A stretch of DNA of 62,714 nt from Ardenticatenaceae bacterium (GTDB lineage: Bacteria; Chloroflexota; Anaerolineae; Promineifilales; Promineifilaceae): contig WYBM01000029.1 of the NCBI GenBank assembly GCA_011525915.1, positions 1 to 62,714 on the forward strand. The letters are read 5' to 3'. Every line of letters starts with the position of its first letter. The stretch's first letter is position 1. A program made the position numbers and the translations under genes. The notes beneath the pieces are model-generated. The model had not been told where the DNA came from. It worked only from the letters and a program-made list of their open reading frames with translations, and made no database searches. Below are positions 48,401-56,966 of this stretch, in pieces.

Positions 48401-49115
48401 ATACATCGTTGGTTGTCGTATCAACCCAAACACCCCAAACATCTTCTGCAGCATCTACCAAGCCCAAAGCCGTCCCATCTAAAAAGAGAGCCCAACTACC
48501 ACTTGTATTTACTCCCCATGATACTGGATCAAACAGGAATAAGTCTTCATCATCACCGGACACATTCTCCGCATTAAATGCTCCTCGTGTGCTAACGACC
48601 ATGCCTAAACCGGGAATGTGGGCTATGGCGTCAATATCTTCACCTCCGTCTGCTGTCAGACCTACATCTGAACCATCTAATCTAAACCGAAATGTGCCAG
48701 CGGTATTTGTGCCTAGCGAACTGGCTACAAATCTAACGACATCTACATCTTCCACCGGTTGTGAAAGGCCCGGCAATGCGGAGACTGTTGTGCTGGTACT
48801 GAAGAGGAGGCTGCCATCGCCAGCGAAGGCAAATGCGTCTACATTTGTACTGCTTAAGCCTACATCTGAGCCGTCAAAGTACAAAGACCAGGTGCTTGTA
48901 TCCACGTCATAGGCAAGAATGTCCTCGCTACTAAACTGGATTCCGGCAATACTCCCCGCCGTTTGTGGACTGACATACATTACGTCGCCGTGGGACAATG
49001 CATAAGATGAAGGAATCTCTACGCGTGCGAGTAAAGTAGCACACAAAATAAACAAAGTTGCCAAACCATAGATTGGCCACCTTTTAAGTCCTATCAGGTA
49101 GACTGGATGCCTCAT
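42456..49115 (-). CDS. Giant secreted YD-repeat (RHS-type) protein
   Basis: 2219 residues. N-terminal membrane or signal segment (~10-40), a beta-rich domain with repeated D.DLFLFDP..WG.NTSG units (~45-300) and a Thr/Pro linker. Four ~100-residue Ig-like repeats with the pattern ISPT....A......VEA.D..GNL.PGYRG come next (~350-760). A Pro-rich stretch, a DUF6531-like start (GDPIDTRSGAFYLTESDLGL, ~960) and about 40 YD repeats (~1050-1990) follow. The RHS core motif is DYDPMTGRWTGKDPLGFDGG. The ~180-residue tip after it has three Ala/Gly-rich segments and ends in a short charged tail with no toxin motif that I recognise. No immunity-type gene follows. AAGGAGAG precedes the ATG. Possible contact-dependent toxin or adhesin. 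Confidence 0.88.
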   Translation of the reverse strand: MRHPVYLIGLKRWPIYGLATLFILCATLLARVEIPSSYALSHGDVMYVSPQTAGSIAGIQFSSEDILAYDVDTSTWSLYFDGSDVGLSSTNVDAFAFAGDGSLLFSTSTTVSALPGLSQPVEDVDVVRFVASSLGTNTAGTFRFRLDGSDVGLTADGGEDIDAIAHIPGLGMVVSTRGAFNAENVSGDDEDLFLFDPVSWGVNTSGSWALFLDGTALGLVDAAEDVWGVWVDTTTNDVYLSTKGTFTIDGLSGDGTDIFICHPLNINPIDSCMFDLFWDGSASGTGDLFIDAITVVKGSPESTPTPTVTNSPMPSPTNVPSNTPTYTPTSTPLPPNTPSPTPSLPPPGTAVSLHAIISPTLSHAGDRSLTMIVEARDAYGDLATAYRGGIEFDPSVSISGLPDLRFRPDYTFTEADGGRHVFTDFGFNVDGTQTIYIYDTVDPMLETTSNLVIVEPVWLSAVISPTTAFAGEPILALIVEAQDANGNLVPGYRGELDVNPSSSTTGLPQSPLSGIPDYVFSEADGGRHLFSSFAFNAAGSQTITIIDRNDTSRQTTSNAVNIQEIILQAWITPTSSYVYQKSLSLTVEARDTGGNLVPGYRGSLDINPSVPTLGLPQSPLGGIPDYTFTQADAGRHTFSNWGFRAAGNQSIIIVDRADTSRQTTATALIKAVTYDVFLAPNPVIVYDPATLSVLVHDPAVTNPDPDDRITDFYSSIYISSTLSHSYQDTYTFTDEDDGIIQLSLHFNEVGQGRLQVVDTNDPSRRSQPITVTVTNPFVMAPVPPAPPPPPQDIPPLAAPPPIPLSWGTPFIGEIELDSNNWEGKPDQAVPARPGTLYMVQGRADFIPGSSPHWFTFYGCVYLAWENVLTSQRYSGGGLSGPSPETDPAAFVVDGIGCTEAANRLQGETNAWMSPRLAAPAPAGTQGVHMDIAAGGNMVDPFRVKFAANTFLDDTPECDSSQGAVSVGDPIDTRSGAFYLTESDLGLATGCQGVALRFERTYHSLTLGHGRAPLGAGWVHNFELAVTPLNDGYVMVRRPRGSYLLYQDVGSDVYAAHEGVRQRLIKRPGGGWMLLYPDQRLDLFDDQGRLTAQQDANGNLIWMTYETYTYNGKTGSRLARVDAPGERYLWFGYDYYEPYRMILLEDNEGRRVTFSYEETGQLATVTNARGGVATYAYQETYLLTKVDAAGTVVFNNAYDDGGRVVTQINNRGEDLAFTYLTGTDALTTTVRVQPTGAQTTYVYGIDGLLRQVVNPMGASIHYREYNNARLPTRIEDALGYQTRITYDGWGRPIAITDPLSQTTTIAYEINNFWSRPITYTTPLGHSYQFAYDGANLVQITNPAGQTQQFTYTDQGNWRNMLTAITNQAGLAVTLGYNAAGDVSTVSNGRGGLTHLAYNEVGQPAALVDTYGFTTTFQYDQGGQLVRVADPLSGTLDLSYHLAGRVTAVDIAGFYPLTLTYNISGQLAHAIQGERAWHYLYNEQGNLIEVRDPLSRTTRYAYDLAGQVITQTLPGQRQAAFAYDAMGRLLTLTSPGDAVHTLTYTPLGQVASYTMPTESGPAHTLTYEYNAGGQLTQLTYVEGTTVTFGYDDAGRLGAVAHQDASVTYAYDNDIGTLTEIATTDGTTLNYVYEGLLPVAEVWQGPVAGSVQRTYDTGYRLVAEAVNGDDTLSFGYDAAGRLAQAGNLALARDPQTGLLQGTTLGITADNRTYNGYGELVTYQATISETAVLAANYTYDALGRITGKTEVIDGLTTSMAYVYDGVGRLVQVTENGAVMAVYTYDANSNRLSAADANGTVVTATYNAQDQLLTYGPYAYNYTDAGFLQLKTDTSTGKATTYGYDPLGGLRRVTLPDGTEITYVVDGRYRRIGKQVNGVLTQGFLYRDQYEPVAQVDANGQIVARFIYASRTHVPDYIVKEGKLYRMITDHLGSPRLVVDTVTGQIVQRLTYDAFGNVTGDTNPGFQPFGFAGGLYDSDTGLVRFGARDYDPMTGRWTGKDPLGFDGGDTNFYNYVLSDPVNLIDQTGENPLAAMAAGAVVGAGMNILDQLEANDWYISCIDWTEVAIAGGVGAIAGLAGGAFGEAIAQPELVNPSLVPVLQVGGNVLIGAGASLAQSVATQQHQGSINWTQVAVDTIAGGVGGAVGNGFDDVVASALASNRFSKMVSDGLGQLAGTSSANQEAEDQGCRCNGSIISDFIKDLHDDFMEKANPKPQPMLPILLN

Positions 49116-49387
49116 TATTTTCTCTCCTTGTTTGGTCTGGGCGATGGATGTTGTGATAACATGCGCTGGGGCCTGGTGTGAAAAACAGAGTAGATACCGT
49201 ATAATGGCGGAAAGCCATTATTGACCTGTCTTTGCGCCCCATGGGGCCTGTAAGGCGGCCTTTGGTAAGGGAGATTTTTTATTACCAGCATGTGGTTTTT
49301 TCCTCCAGAGCCGTAGCCCCATCTGCCAGGTTGCAGCGATGGCCATTTCTGGGCGCATTGTAGAAAACGGTCGTTACGGATTCTGTA
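49116..49387 (+). other. Divergent intergenic region with several dyads
   Basis: The gap between the YD-repeat gene and the SARP gene holds a dyad ATGTT-N5-AACAT (49148-49162), a TATAAT at 49200-49205 on the plus strand without a clear -35, a hairpin TAATGGC/GCCATTA (49202-49220) and a perfect palindrome GCCCCATGGGGC (49236-49247). These are candidate regulator sites for one or both genes. Confidence 0.4.
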
Positions 49388-52300
49388 ATGGGTGAAATGT
49401 TATCTCCCAATCTGAACCAGTTCGGGCTATCCAAGGCAAACGAAGAAAGAGCATACGTTGTGACTACTTTAGCTTTATACTTTCTAGGTCTGCCGCGTAT
49501 TGAGCAAGATGGCCAGCTTATCCGGCCAGATACGAGTAAAGCTACCGCCTTGTTAGCTTATCTGGCCGTTACCGGCCAGGCGCAGAAGCGCCAGGACCTG
49601 ATCCATTTGCTGTGGACCGGGCATGATCCGGCACGCGCCCGCTCAGCTTTGCGCCGCACGCTCTCGACTTTGAAGAAAACGGTTGGCGACGGCTGGTTAA
49701 CCACCCAGGCAGAGACGGTTGGCCTGTCATCTGCGCCCGGGTTATGGACAGATGAGACTGTTTTTCAAGAGAAACTGAGACAACAGCAGGCACATGGGCA
49801 TCCGGCAAATGATGTGTGTATTACTTGTGCCCCCTTCCTGGTTGAGGCCACCAGGCTTTATCGGGGAGACTTTTTAACCGGTTTTCACCCCAAAGGGTGC
49901 CCCGCTTTTGATGAATGGCGTTTGCTGGAAACAGAACGCCTGCGCCGCCAACAGTTGGAAGCGCTGTCAAAACTGGTCGCTTACTACACGTTACAAAACG
50001 ACTTTTCCCTGGCGATTACCTACGGCCGTCAGTCGCTTTTGTTAGACCCACTGCAAGAAGCCATACACCGCCAGTTGATGAACCTGTATGTGTGGACAGA
50101 CCAACCTGCTAAAGCCATCGCCCAATATGAAACATGCCGGAATGTTATCAGCCAGGAGCTAGGGTTGGCGCCAGCGCCGGAAACGGTTGCCCTCTACGAG
50201 CAACTAAAAATTGGCCTTTGCCCACCAGTGCCTTCACCTCCGTCTGTGGCTCTGGCATCCGGCCCGGCCAACAGGCAAATGCCCCAGCTGCCGGCATTTT
50301 ATACTCCTTTGATCGGGCGGGAAGTTGAACTGGCAGAGCTGAGTGATCGTTTGCAAAAAGAAGCCTGCCACCTGTTAACAATTACCGGACCTGGTGGCGT
50401 GGGCAAAACGCGCCTGGCGGTACAACTGGCCTGGCAACACGCCGCCGATTTCCCGGATGGGGTATTTTTTGTGCCGCTGGCCGGCATATCATCACCGGCC
50501 TCTTTCATTCCCACCGTAGCCACGGCGCTAAACTTCACGTTTTACGGCCGTGAAGACCCGCAAACGCAGTTGTTTAATTATCTGCGGGATAAAATGATGT
50601 TGCTGATAATCGATAACTTCGAGCATCTCATAGAAACCGGAGCCAGCCTGTTGGAACTGTTAAAACGGGCGCCCAGGCTTAAGCTTGTCGTCACCTCGCG
50701 CATCTCGCTTAACTTCTGGGCGGAGTGGTTGTATGAAGTGCGGGGGTTGTCTACCCCTCCCGCAGAGCGGCCGCAAAACCCACAAACGTACAGCGCCATT
50801 CAACTGTTTTTGCATCATGTCTACCGCATTCGCAGCAACTGGCAGGCCAATTCAGAGGATGTGCAAGCGGCGACCCATATTTGCCGATCATTGGCCGGGC
50901 TGCCATTGGGCATTGAACTGGCCGCCGCGACCGCCCGCCACTTCTCTTGTGCGGACATTGCCACCCGTATCACGGCGACATTAGATACATTAAAAACCGC
51001 CATGCCTGATATTCCCCCGCGCCATCGCAGTTTGAGAGCGGTGTTTGAAGATTCCTGGTTACTTCTGACCACCGAAGAGCGCGCCGTTACCAGGCGCCTT
51101 TCCGTCTTCCCCGGAAGTTTTGCCTCTGGAGCTGCTCTGGCTGTTAGCGGAGCCACTCCCTCCCTATTGTCAGCTCTGGCCGACCGCTCATTTTTGCGAC
51201 AAGAACAGGCAGGGCGCTATCTCATGCACCCCCTGCTGCGGCAATATGCGGCCGAAAAGCTGGCCGAACGGCCGTCTGACTCTGTGGCGGCCCATATGAA
51301 CCATGGCCGTTACTTTGTGACATTTTTACAAAACAAAGAACCACTTTTGTCTGGTTCAGAGCAACAATTAACTTTACAGGCTATCAATCATGAGATCGAA
51401 AATGTGCGTCAAAGCTGGCACTGGTTTGTTGCTGCCGGCAATACAGGCGAAATTGAACGAGCCTTGGCGGGTCTTTACGAATATTATGAAATGACAGGCC
51501 AATTTCAGGAGGGCTTGTTTTTACTAAATCAGGCCCTATCCACACTGCCCCCACAAGGCCATCAGGCGCTGCGCGGTCGCCTATTAAACCGCCAGGGCGT
51601 CTTTTTTATGCGTTTAGGGCAGTATGACCAGGCAGAACTTGTACACAAGGAAGGGCTGCGGCTGCTCGAAGAGGTAAAAAACGCCCGCGAAACCGCCTTT
51701 GGCCTTAACCAACTGGGGGTGATCTATTTTCGCCTGGCTCAATTTCATGAGGCTCAAAAAAGTTATGCCCAAAGCCTGGCGTTATATCAAGAGATAGATG
51801 ACCAGGCAGGCGCCGCCAACGTGCTCTGCAATATCGGCAACCTGTACCATGCACAGGGGAAATACCCCGAGGCCCAAAAGAACTTTGAAGCGAGTTTGCT
51901 CCGCTTCAAAGCGAGGGGGGATGAATATGGCCAGTCAAAGGCGTTAAATGGCCTGGCCCTTGTGGCCGAGTCCACAGGTGACTATCCAAACGGGTATAGG
52001 CTGCTTGAGGACTGCTTAGACGTTTGTAAAAGGTTGGGAGATCGCCGGGGTATTGTGCGCTCACTCCATAATCTAGGGTATATTGCCGCTTCCTCTGAGC
52101 AGTACCAGCTTGCCAAACAACATTATGAAGAGTGTTTGTACATTCGCCGCGACATTGGCGATCGCAGCGGCGTTGGGCTGACCTTGCTCCAACTTGGTGA
52201 AGTTTACAGCGCCTTGCAATGGTACACGAAATCGGCGCGGCTGTATCACGAAGCCCAACAGATCTATGAGGATATCAATGACCCTATGGGTATGATGCTG

Positions 52301-52666
52301 TCACAGCAGCATCTGGGGAAAGCAGCTCGTTTACAAAAACAATACACACAAGCATTAACCCATTTATCGGGAGCGTTAGCAGGCAGCGTTGACATGGGGA
52401 TCACGGCCGTGGCGCTGGAAACATTGCTGGAAGTGGCCACGTGCTTAACAGAGCAAGGAGATGTCTCGACCGCTTGGACCCTGGTAAACTACATTTTAGT
52501 ACATCCGGCTAGCGAACAAAAATTATTAAAAGCCACACACCGGGCCAAGGCATCTTTACCTTCACACCATCCGTCAGGCGCTGCAGCCACCCAAGCTGAC
52601 ACATCATCCTTAGAAACGTTTGTCAGGTGGGTACTGGCCTCACCGTATTTTTTCCGAGGATCGTAA
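49388..52666 (+). CDS. AfsR/SARP-type regulator with NB-ARC ATPase and TPR domains
   Basis: 1092 residues. N-terminal OmpR-like winged helix and BTAD domain (~18-265; LALYFLGLPRIEQDG, then TLKKTVGDGW and EAIHRQLMNLY). The NB-ARC ATPase follows (~300-560) with P-loop ITGPGGVGKTRL (~329) and a LLIIDNFEHL Walker B. After a winged-helix spacer, eight or more TPR units fill ~690-1045. Such proteins bind DNA once a signal has been sensed by the ATPase-TPR part. It may control the neighbouring YD-repeat gene or the sigma/CHAT set downstream. No good ribosome binding site precedes the ATG; a second ATG lies three codons in. Confidence 0.9.
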   Translation: MGEMLSPNLNQFGLSKANEERAYVVTTLALYFLGLPRIEQDGQLIRPDTSKATALLAYLAVTGQAQKRQDLIHLLWTGHDPARARSALRRTLSTLKKTVGDGWLTTQAETVGLSSAPGLWTDETVFQEKLRQQQAHGHPANDVCITCAPFLVEATRLYRGDFLTGFHPKGCPAFDEWRLLETERLRRQQLEALSKLVAYYTLQNDFSLAITYGRQSLLLDPLQEAIHRQLMNLYVWTDQPAKAIAQYETCRNVISQELGLAPAPETVALYEQLKIGLCPPVPSPPSVALASGPANRQMPQLPAFYTPLIGREVELAELSDRLQKEACHLLTITGPGGVGKTRLAVQLAWQHAADFPDGVFFVPLAGISSPASFIPTVATALNFTFYGREDPQTQLFNYLRDKMMLLIIDNFEHLIETGASLLELLKRAPRLKLVVTSRISLNFWAEWLYEVRGLSTPPAERPQNPQTYSAIQLFLHHVYRIRSNWQANSEDVQAATHICRSLAGLPLGIELAAATARHFSCADIATRITATLDTLKTAMPDIPPRHRSLRAVFEDSWLLLTTEERAVTRRLSVFPGSFASGAALAVSGATPSLLSALADRSFLRQEQAGRYLMHPLLRQYAAEKLAERPSDSVAAHMNHGRYFVTFLQNKEPLLSGSEQQLTLQAINHEIENVRQSWHWFVAAGNTGEIERALAGLYEYYEMTGQFQEGLFLLNQALSTLPPQGHQALRGRLLNRQGVFFMRLGQYDQAELVHKEGLRLLEEVKNARETAFGLNQLGVIYFRLAQFHEAQKSYAQSLALYQEIDDQAGAANVLCNIGNLYHAQGKYPEAQKNFEASLLRFKARGDEYGQSKALNGLALVAESTGDYPNGYRLLEDCLDVCKRLGDRRGIVRSLHNLGYIAASSEQYQLAKQHYEECLYIRRDIGDRSGVGLTLLQLGEVYSALQWYTKSARLYHEAQQIYEDINDPMGMMLSQQHLGKAARLQKQYTQALTHLSGALAGSVDMGITAVALETLLEVATCLTEQGDVSTAWTLVNYILVHPASEQKLLKATHRAKASLPSHHPSGAAATQADTSSLETFVRWVLASPYFFRGS

Positions 52667-52735
52667 TGGGGGAGGATCAACCAACGCATGTCGCTCAGCG
52701 TGATACCACAAAACCTGAGTGTGCACCGTATCTTT

Positions 52736-52764
52736 TTGAAAAGCTGTCTGGTGTGGTGTATCTT
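52736..52764 (+). promoter_or_regulatory. Promoter of the second ECF sigma gene, leaderless
   Basis: TTGAAA (52736-52741), a 17-base spacer and TATCTT (52759-52764). The ATG at 52771 lies six bases after the -10, so transcription should begin at the start codon. This helps choose that ATG over the longer open frame from 52627. Confidence 0.6.
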
Positions 52765-52770
52765 AGGTCC

Positions 52771-53376
52771 ATGATGGATAGTCAAGATTTGTATGCAGCC
52801 TGCGGCAGTGCAGACACGGCCGTGCAGCAAGAGGCTTACCGTGAACTGTGGGAGTACCTTTACCGGGTCGCCTATCAATTGACCTACCGCCAGCCAGATG
52901 CTGCCCCGCTGGCGCAGGATTGCGCCCAATTGGCGCTGGTGCGGGTATATGAGCAGCGCGAAACATGCCTGGAACCCCGTGCTTTTCGGGCCTGGGCGCG
53001 GCGCATCGCTAGTAACCTGGTCATTGATGAACTGCGCCGCCGTCGCCGCCTGGTGTTTGATGACGCCTATGATGATGGCCAGAACCAGCCTGAGCGGGGA
53101 GATACAGACGCATCGCCAGAGACGGCCGTGCTTAACCACCTGGATGAACAATCCTTGCGCCAACTGCTGGATCATTCTCCCATGAGTGAACGCTCGCGCC
53201 GGGTGGTCATTGGGCGCTACTTTGACAACCTGCCAGATGAGCTGCTGGCGCAAACAGAAAGTGAACTGGCCGGGCAGGAGATCCGCCCCAGCCACATTCA
53301 GGTGACACGGGCCAAAAACATTGCCAAGCTGCGCGAGTGGGATTTGCTGCATCGTTTTGTCGTTCATGAACCCTAA
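52771..53376 (+). CDS. ECF-type RNA polymerase sigma factor (module B)
   Basis: 201 residues from the ATG at 52771 (MMDSQDLYAA). Region 2 (~18-93; LWEYLYRVAYQLTYRQ, DCAQLALVRVYEQRE, FRAWARRIASNLVIDELRRRRR) is clear. Region 4 is weaker (~130-195; MSERSRRVVIGRYFDNLPDELLAQ). The frame is open upstream to 52627, but that part would cover the promoter and the 3' end of the SARP gene. A zinc-finger anti-sigma gene follows. Second of the two sigma genes in the window. Confidence 0.82.
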   Translation: MMDSQDLYAACGSADTAVQQEAYRELWEYLYRVAYQLTYRQPDAAPLAQDCAQLALVRVYEQRETCLEPRAFRAWARRIASNLVIDELRRRRRLVFDDAYDDGQNQPERGDTDASPETAVLNHLDEQSLRQLLDHSPMSERSRRVVIGRYFDNLPDELLAQTESELAGQEIRPSHIQVTRAKNIAKLREWDLLHRFVVHEP

Positions 53377-53528
53377 GTTATGAACGGTAAGCGACTATCA
53401 GGAAAGGTGATACCCTCTGTTTTCGTCTTCTAAGTGGAGAAGGAAATAGGTGTAAACGTCCGGGCTCCATTGCTTCCTTGTTTTGAGCACGCACCGGGGT
53501 TTACCATAACCTGGACAGGAGAAGTACC

Positions 53529-54272
53529 ATGGAAAATCAACGGAGACGCCCTGAAGGGTCGGCATGGTCGGCTCTGTTAACCGTGGTGCAGCAGCCCACG
53601 CTGGCAGATTGCGCTCGCTGCCTGACCCAACTAGATGCTTACGTAACCGCGCAGTTGGCCGCCGATGCAGCCACAGAGCTGTTGGCAGAAACGGCCGCTC
53701 ACCTGGACAGTTGCCTGGAGTGCGCCCAGGTATATGCCTTGTTGTATGAAGCCCGGCTGGCAGAAACGCAGCAGGCCATGGCTGTGCCGCCGCAGATCCC
53801 GCCACCAGACTTGTCTTTTTTACCAACCAGGGGCAACGAGACGGCCGTCTCGTTGGTGACGCAGTTACGCCAGCAGATTCAGCAAGCCGCTGATAAAATT
53901 CACTTCCAGGTCACAGGCGCCCTTCTGCCATGGTTGCAACCCTTACCTCAGGCTGCTCCTGTACGCCAGGCTGCTGAAGCCCGTTATGCTGACATTTTGC
54001 TTTGCCTGACACCGGAACACGCGCCAGCGTTGGCCCTGCCCTTTACCCTGCTGGCCTTCCGTGATACACAAAAGCCTGACCTGTGCCTGGTAGAGGTTGT
54101 TGTTGAGCCGCCCGGCGTGAGCTGGCCTGACTTGGGTGGGCGCATGGTCACCATCACAGCAGCGGCACAACAGTGGACCCAGGAGACAGATGATTGGGGC
54201 ACGGCCGTATTTGCTGATATGCCAATCATAGCTCTGGAAACGATTCGGGTGGAGATCGCCCTCAACCGTTAA
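53529..54272 (+). CDS. Zinc-finger anti-sigma protein with C-terminal beta domain (module B)
   Basis: 247 residues. Cys28, Cys31, His58, Cys62 and Cys65 form an HxxxCxxC zinc anti-sigma (ZAS-like) domain (~25-70). There is no membrane segment, so it is a cytoplasmic anti-sigma. A linker and helix follow, then a beta-rich domain (~155-247; DDWGTAVFADMP) that resembles in plan the C-terminal domain of the 29256 protein. Zinc release by thiol oxidation or proteolysis by a CHAT protease could free the sigma factor; both are inference. AGGAGA precedes the ATG. The gap 53377-53528 holds a GGGTTTACC motif (complement of GGTAAACCC) and a possible promoter ending before the RBS. Confidence 0.72.
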   Translation: MENQRRRPEGSAWSALLTVVQQPTLADCARCLTQLDAYVTAQLAADAATELLAETAAHLDSCLECAQVYALLYEARLAETQQAMAVPPQIPPPDLSFLPTRGNETAVSLVTQLRQQIQQAADKIHFQVTGALLPWLQPLPQAAPVRQAAEARYADILLCLTPEHAPALALPFTLLAFRDTQKPDLCLVEVVVEPPGVSWPDLGGRMVTITAAAQQWTQETDDWGTAVFADMPIIALETIRVEIALNR

Positions 54273-54328
54273 GGGCAAAACAGGCTGTCAGGTTGGCACT
54301 TCAAAGAACGATTACGGCCACTAACGGC

Positions 54329-54425
54329 TAGTATCAGTTTCAGTCATCAGTGTACAGTTTTCAGTGCTGGTTTACCTCTGGAAATAGTCTGCTGAAAACT
54401 GATGACGGACTTCTGATAACTGGTA
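54329..54425 (+). repeat. Foldback ACTGANN heptad array between convergent genes
   Basis: Left arm 54329-54366 and right arm 54391-54425 are imperfect inverted repeats made of 7-bp ACTGANN units. The loop contains GGTTTACC. It fills the gap between the anti-sigma gene and the convergent TPR-CHAT gene and may terminate both transcripts. Confidence 0.75.
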
Positions 54426-56966
54426 TTAGTGACGCAGTTTTATGCTGCCGATGATGACAAACCCAGCCCAATGTTCTGGGGCGGCAAAGGGCACGGCCGT
54501 TGGGGTTTCGCTGACAAGTGTGGCAGCCCCATTCGGCAGCACGGAGTGTATGTCCAGCACCGTTGCCTGGCGCAGCCACCGTTGGGCAGCGGCCAGGGCC
54601 CCAGGTAAATCCCATGACTCATGGCTGGCTAAACTCTGGTAAAAGTGATGCATGAGCAAATAGGTGGGCAAATCTTGTATCGGCCACTGGGTGACTAACA
54701 CGGCCGTGGCCCCGGCGTGCAAAAAGGCGCGCACCAGTCCCATCGGTTCGTCACCGCGCAGAATGTGGCTGACACCCGTCTCACAGGCGGACAGTGTCAC
54801 CAGTTCCGCCCTGAGATGCCAGTGAGCCAGAATATGCCTGGCTGTCAGCTTTGCTTGGGGGCCAATTTCCAGGTAGGAAGCCAATGGATCGGCGTTGTCA
54901 AAGTGGGCATGGCAGGCGAAGTGCAGCACGCGGCTAAAGGCGGCCGATGTCCGCAGCGTTTCCTCAAGGATGCCGGTGCCCCTCTCTGATTGGCCAGTCA
55001 TCACCTGGGCCACCATGGCTGCCTCCCGTTCGGCGAAGGGGAGCAGGCGTGCCCCGCGGCCATAGCCGACGGCCAGGGAATGGTGGGTGTCACTGTCTGG
55101 CGGCCCGGCATGGGCCAGCCAGGTGGTACTGGGGGCAAACGTCAGGGCCAGGGACAAGTGCGCGTGCTGCAGCATGGCCGTGAATGGCGCCTGATGCAGC
55201 GGCCCATGAGGGATAATGACCAGCCGGGCAGCGGCTGACAGCACCTCAGCCGCCGGGGCCAGTAATTCGTCATACAAACGGGCCAACACACGGGGATGCA
55301 AGTAACGACGGCCGTCCAGGTGGCGCGGCGAACGGGTAGCAAAGCGGTTGGGGTCTATGGGGCAAATGTGCAGCCGGGCATCACTTCGCGTAATCACAAA
55401 GAGTAACAGGCGCGGCGGTGCCAACAGATGTGCCCGCAGCGGGTTATCTGGCGGTATGGCCTGTAATAAGGGCACATCCCAGGCCAGGACGCCGGTGGAA
55501 AAGTAACACAGCACGGCCGTATCCGCGGGCAGCGCTGCCTGTAAGTGGGGCAGGGTGGTGACGGCCGTTTCCGCCCCGGTGAGGGCAGCGGCAAAAGCCC
55601 GGGCGCGGCTGCGTTCTGCCCAGGCAAAAGCGGCAGCCACGTCGCCGGCCTCCAGACTGTGTAAGACTAGCGCTTCATACACCTGCTGCCAGCGCCCCAA
55701 CAGGCTGATTTTTAACCCCTCATCCTGAATGGGCTGGCGAGTAGATTCGATGAGGGCCACGGCCGTTTCCCACGCCAATTGAGCCCCGTCATGATCCCCC
55801 TGCCATCGACGGCCGTTGCCCAGGTGGTAATGTATCACCGGCAGCATTTCACGGCGGTCGATCTCTGTAGCCAGCGAGAGGGCCCGGCTAAATTCCTGGT
55901 GCGCCGCCACTGGGTTGTCTTGCGCCTGGCGAATAAGCCCCAGGTTTAGGTGAATGTCAATACGATGCTCACGGGCAGCCATCAGAGACAGGGCTTCGCT
56001 TAATGACTGTTCAGCCGCGGCCAGGTGACCCTGGAACATTTGCACCTCGGCCACGTTCAGCAAGCCGATGGCCACATTTTCCCATGCCTCGTCGGCGCGC
56101 CGCTGGTTGATGAGCTGCTTAAAGCAGGCCAGGGCAGCCGCCCATAACCCCCGGTCACGGTAAACCAGCCCCAACTCATTGGTAGCCACGGCCGTCCATT
56201 GGGCCAGCCCCAGGTGGTCAAAATGGGTGATGGCCTGCTGCAGATGGCTTTCGGCTTCGTCGTAACGGCGCAATTGGTAGTTGATGGTGCCGCTGTTCAA
56301 CCGCACCATGCCCAGGTAACGCTTGTTACCCAATGCCTGCCACAAAGCCAGGCTTTCGCGGTAGCCTTCAAGGGCGCGTTCAGGCTGCCCCAGCAGCCGA
56401 TGGGCTACGGCGCGTGAATTTAAGGTACGAGCGCGCAGCTCCGGGGTGAGCGCCGGGTCTGCCAGCATGGTGTCAAATATGGCCACCGCCGCGGCATATT
56501 GTTCGGTGCGGCGCAAGGCCACGGCATGGAAGTAGGTGCGCTGCTGGTGGGCCACGGCCGTCAGCAGGGGGACATCTTGAAGTTCCAGTACCAGTGCATA
56601 TAATCGGGCCGGGTCGTCCAGCAGCAGCCGGTTGGCCAGCCGCTCCCATATGGCCATCAAGTTTGCTTCCTGGTCCGCCTGACCGGCATGTAATGCCTGG
56701 GCCAGCAGGTGCAGGGCCTGCTCATGCAGATGGGTGTAAAGGGTGGGGTTGGCCTGTTCCAGCTCTGCCAGCAGGGCGGCGGCCGTTTCGGCCGTCAGGT
56801 GCAGGGTGGTGTTGCCAGTGACCTCTGGCTGGCTGGCTAACTGCTGCCAGGTGTGGTCAGGCACGGCCGTGCCCAACATCGCGGCCAGCCGGGTACGGTC
56901 ACATGGACCGCACACGGCCAGGGCGCTGCGTGCCAGTTCGGGTGAGATCGGGGTAGAATCAGGCAT
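54426..56966 (-). CDS. TPR-CHAT caspase-like protease (module B)
   Basis: 846 residues from the ATG at 56966 (MPDSTPISPE); the frame is open further upstream but would run into the divergent gene's promoter. TPR-type helices cover ~90-470 after a ~90-residue N-terminal domain. The CHAT domain spans ~530-845, with His686 (HFACHAHFD) and Cys728 (TLSACETG), spacing 42 against 40 in the first copy, so both appear active. It is convergent with the anti-sigma gene and divergent from a secreted metalloprotease gene. Its role is proposed to be cleavage of the anti-sigma protein or another regulator. Confidence 0.88.
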   Translation of the reverse strand: MPDSTPISPELARSALAVCGPCDRTRLAAMLGTAVPDHTWQQLASQPEVTGNTTLHLTAETAAALLAELEQANPTLYTHLHEQALHLLAQALHAGQADQEANLMAIWERLANRLLLDDPARLYALVLELQDVPLLTAVAHQQRTYFHAVALRRTEQYAAAVAIFDTMLADPALTPELRARTLNSRAVAHRLLGQPERALEGYRESLALWQALGNKRYLGMVRLNSGTINYQLRRYDEAESHLQQAITHFDHLGLAQWTAVATNELGLVYRDRGLWAAALACFKQLINQRRADEAWENVAIGLLNVAEVQMFQGHLAAAEQSLSEALSLMAAREHRIDIHLNLGLIRQAQDNPVAAHQEFSRALSLATEIDRREMLPVIHYHLGNGRRWQGDHDGAQLAWETAVALIESTRQPIQDEGLKISLLGRWQQVYEALVLHSLEAGDVAAAFAWAERSRARAFAAALTGAETAVTTLPHLQAALPADTAVLCYFSTGVLAWDVPLLQAIPPDNPLRAHLLAPPRLLLFVITRSDARLHICPIDPNRFATRSPRHLDGRRYLHPRVLARLYDELLAPAAEVLSAAARLVIIPHGPLHQAPFTAMLQHAHLSLALTFAPSTTWLAHAGPPDSDTHHSLAVGYGRGARLLPFAEREAAMVAQVMTGQSERGTGILEETLRTSAAFSRVLHFACHAHFDNADPLASYLEIGPQAKLTARHILAHWHLRAELVTLSACETGVSHILRGDEPMGLVRAFLHAGATAVLVTQWPIQDLPTYLLMHHFYQSLASHESWDLPGALAAAQRWLRQATVLDIHSVLPNGAATLVSETPTAVPFAAPEHWAGFVIIGSIKLRH

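Noticed and set aside
52627..52770. Longer N-terminus of the second sigma factor
   Set aside because: It overlaps the end of the SARP gene and covers a promoter; sigma homology begins after the ATG at 52771.
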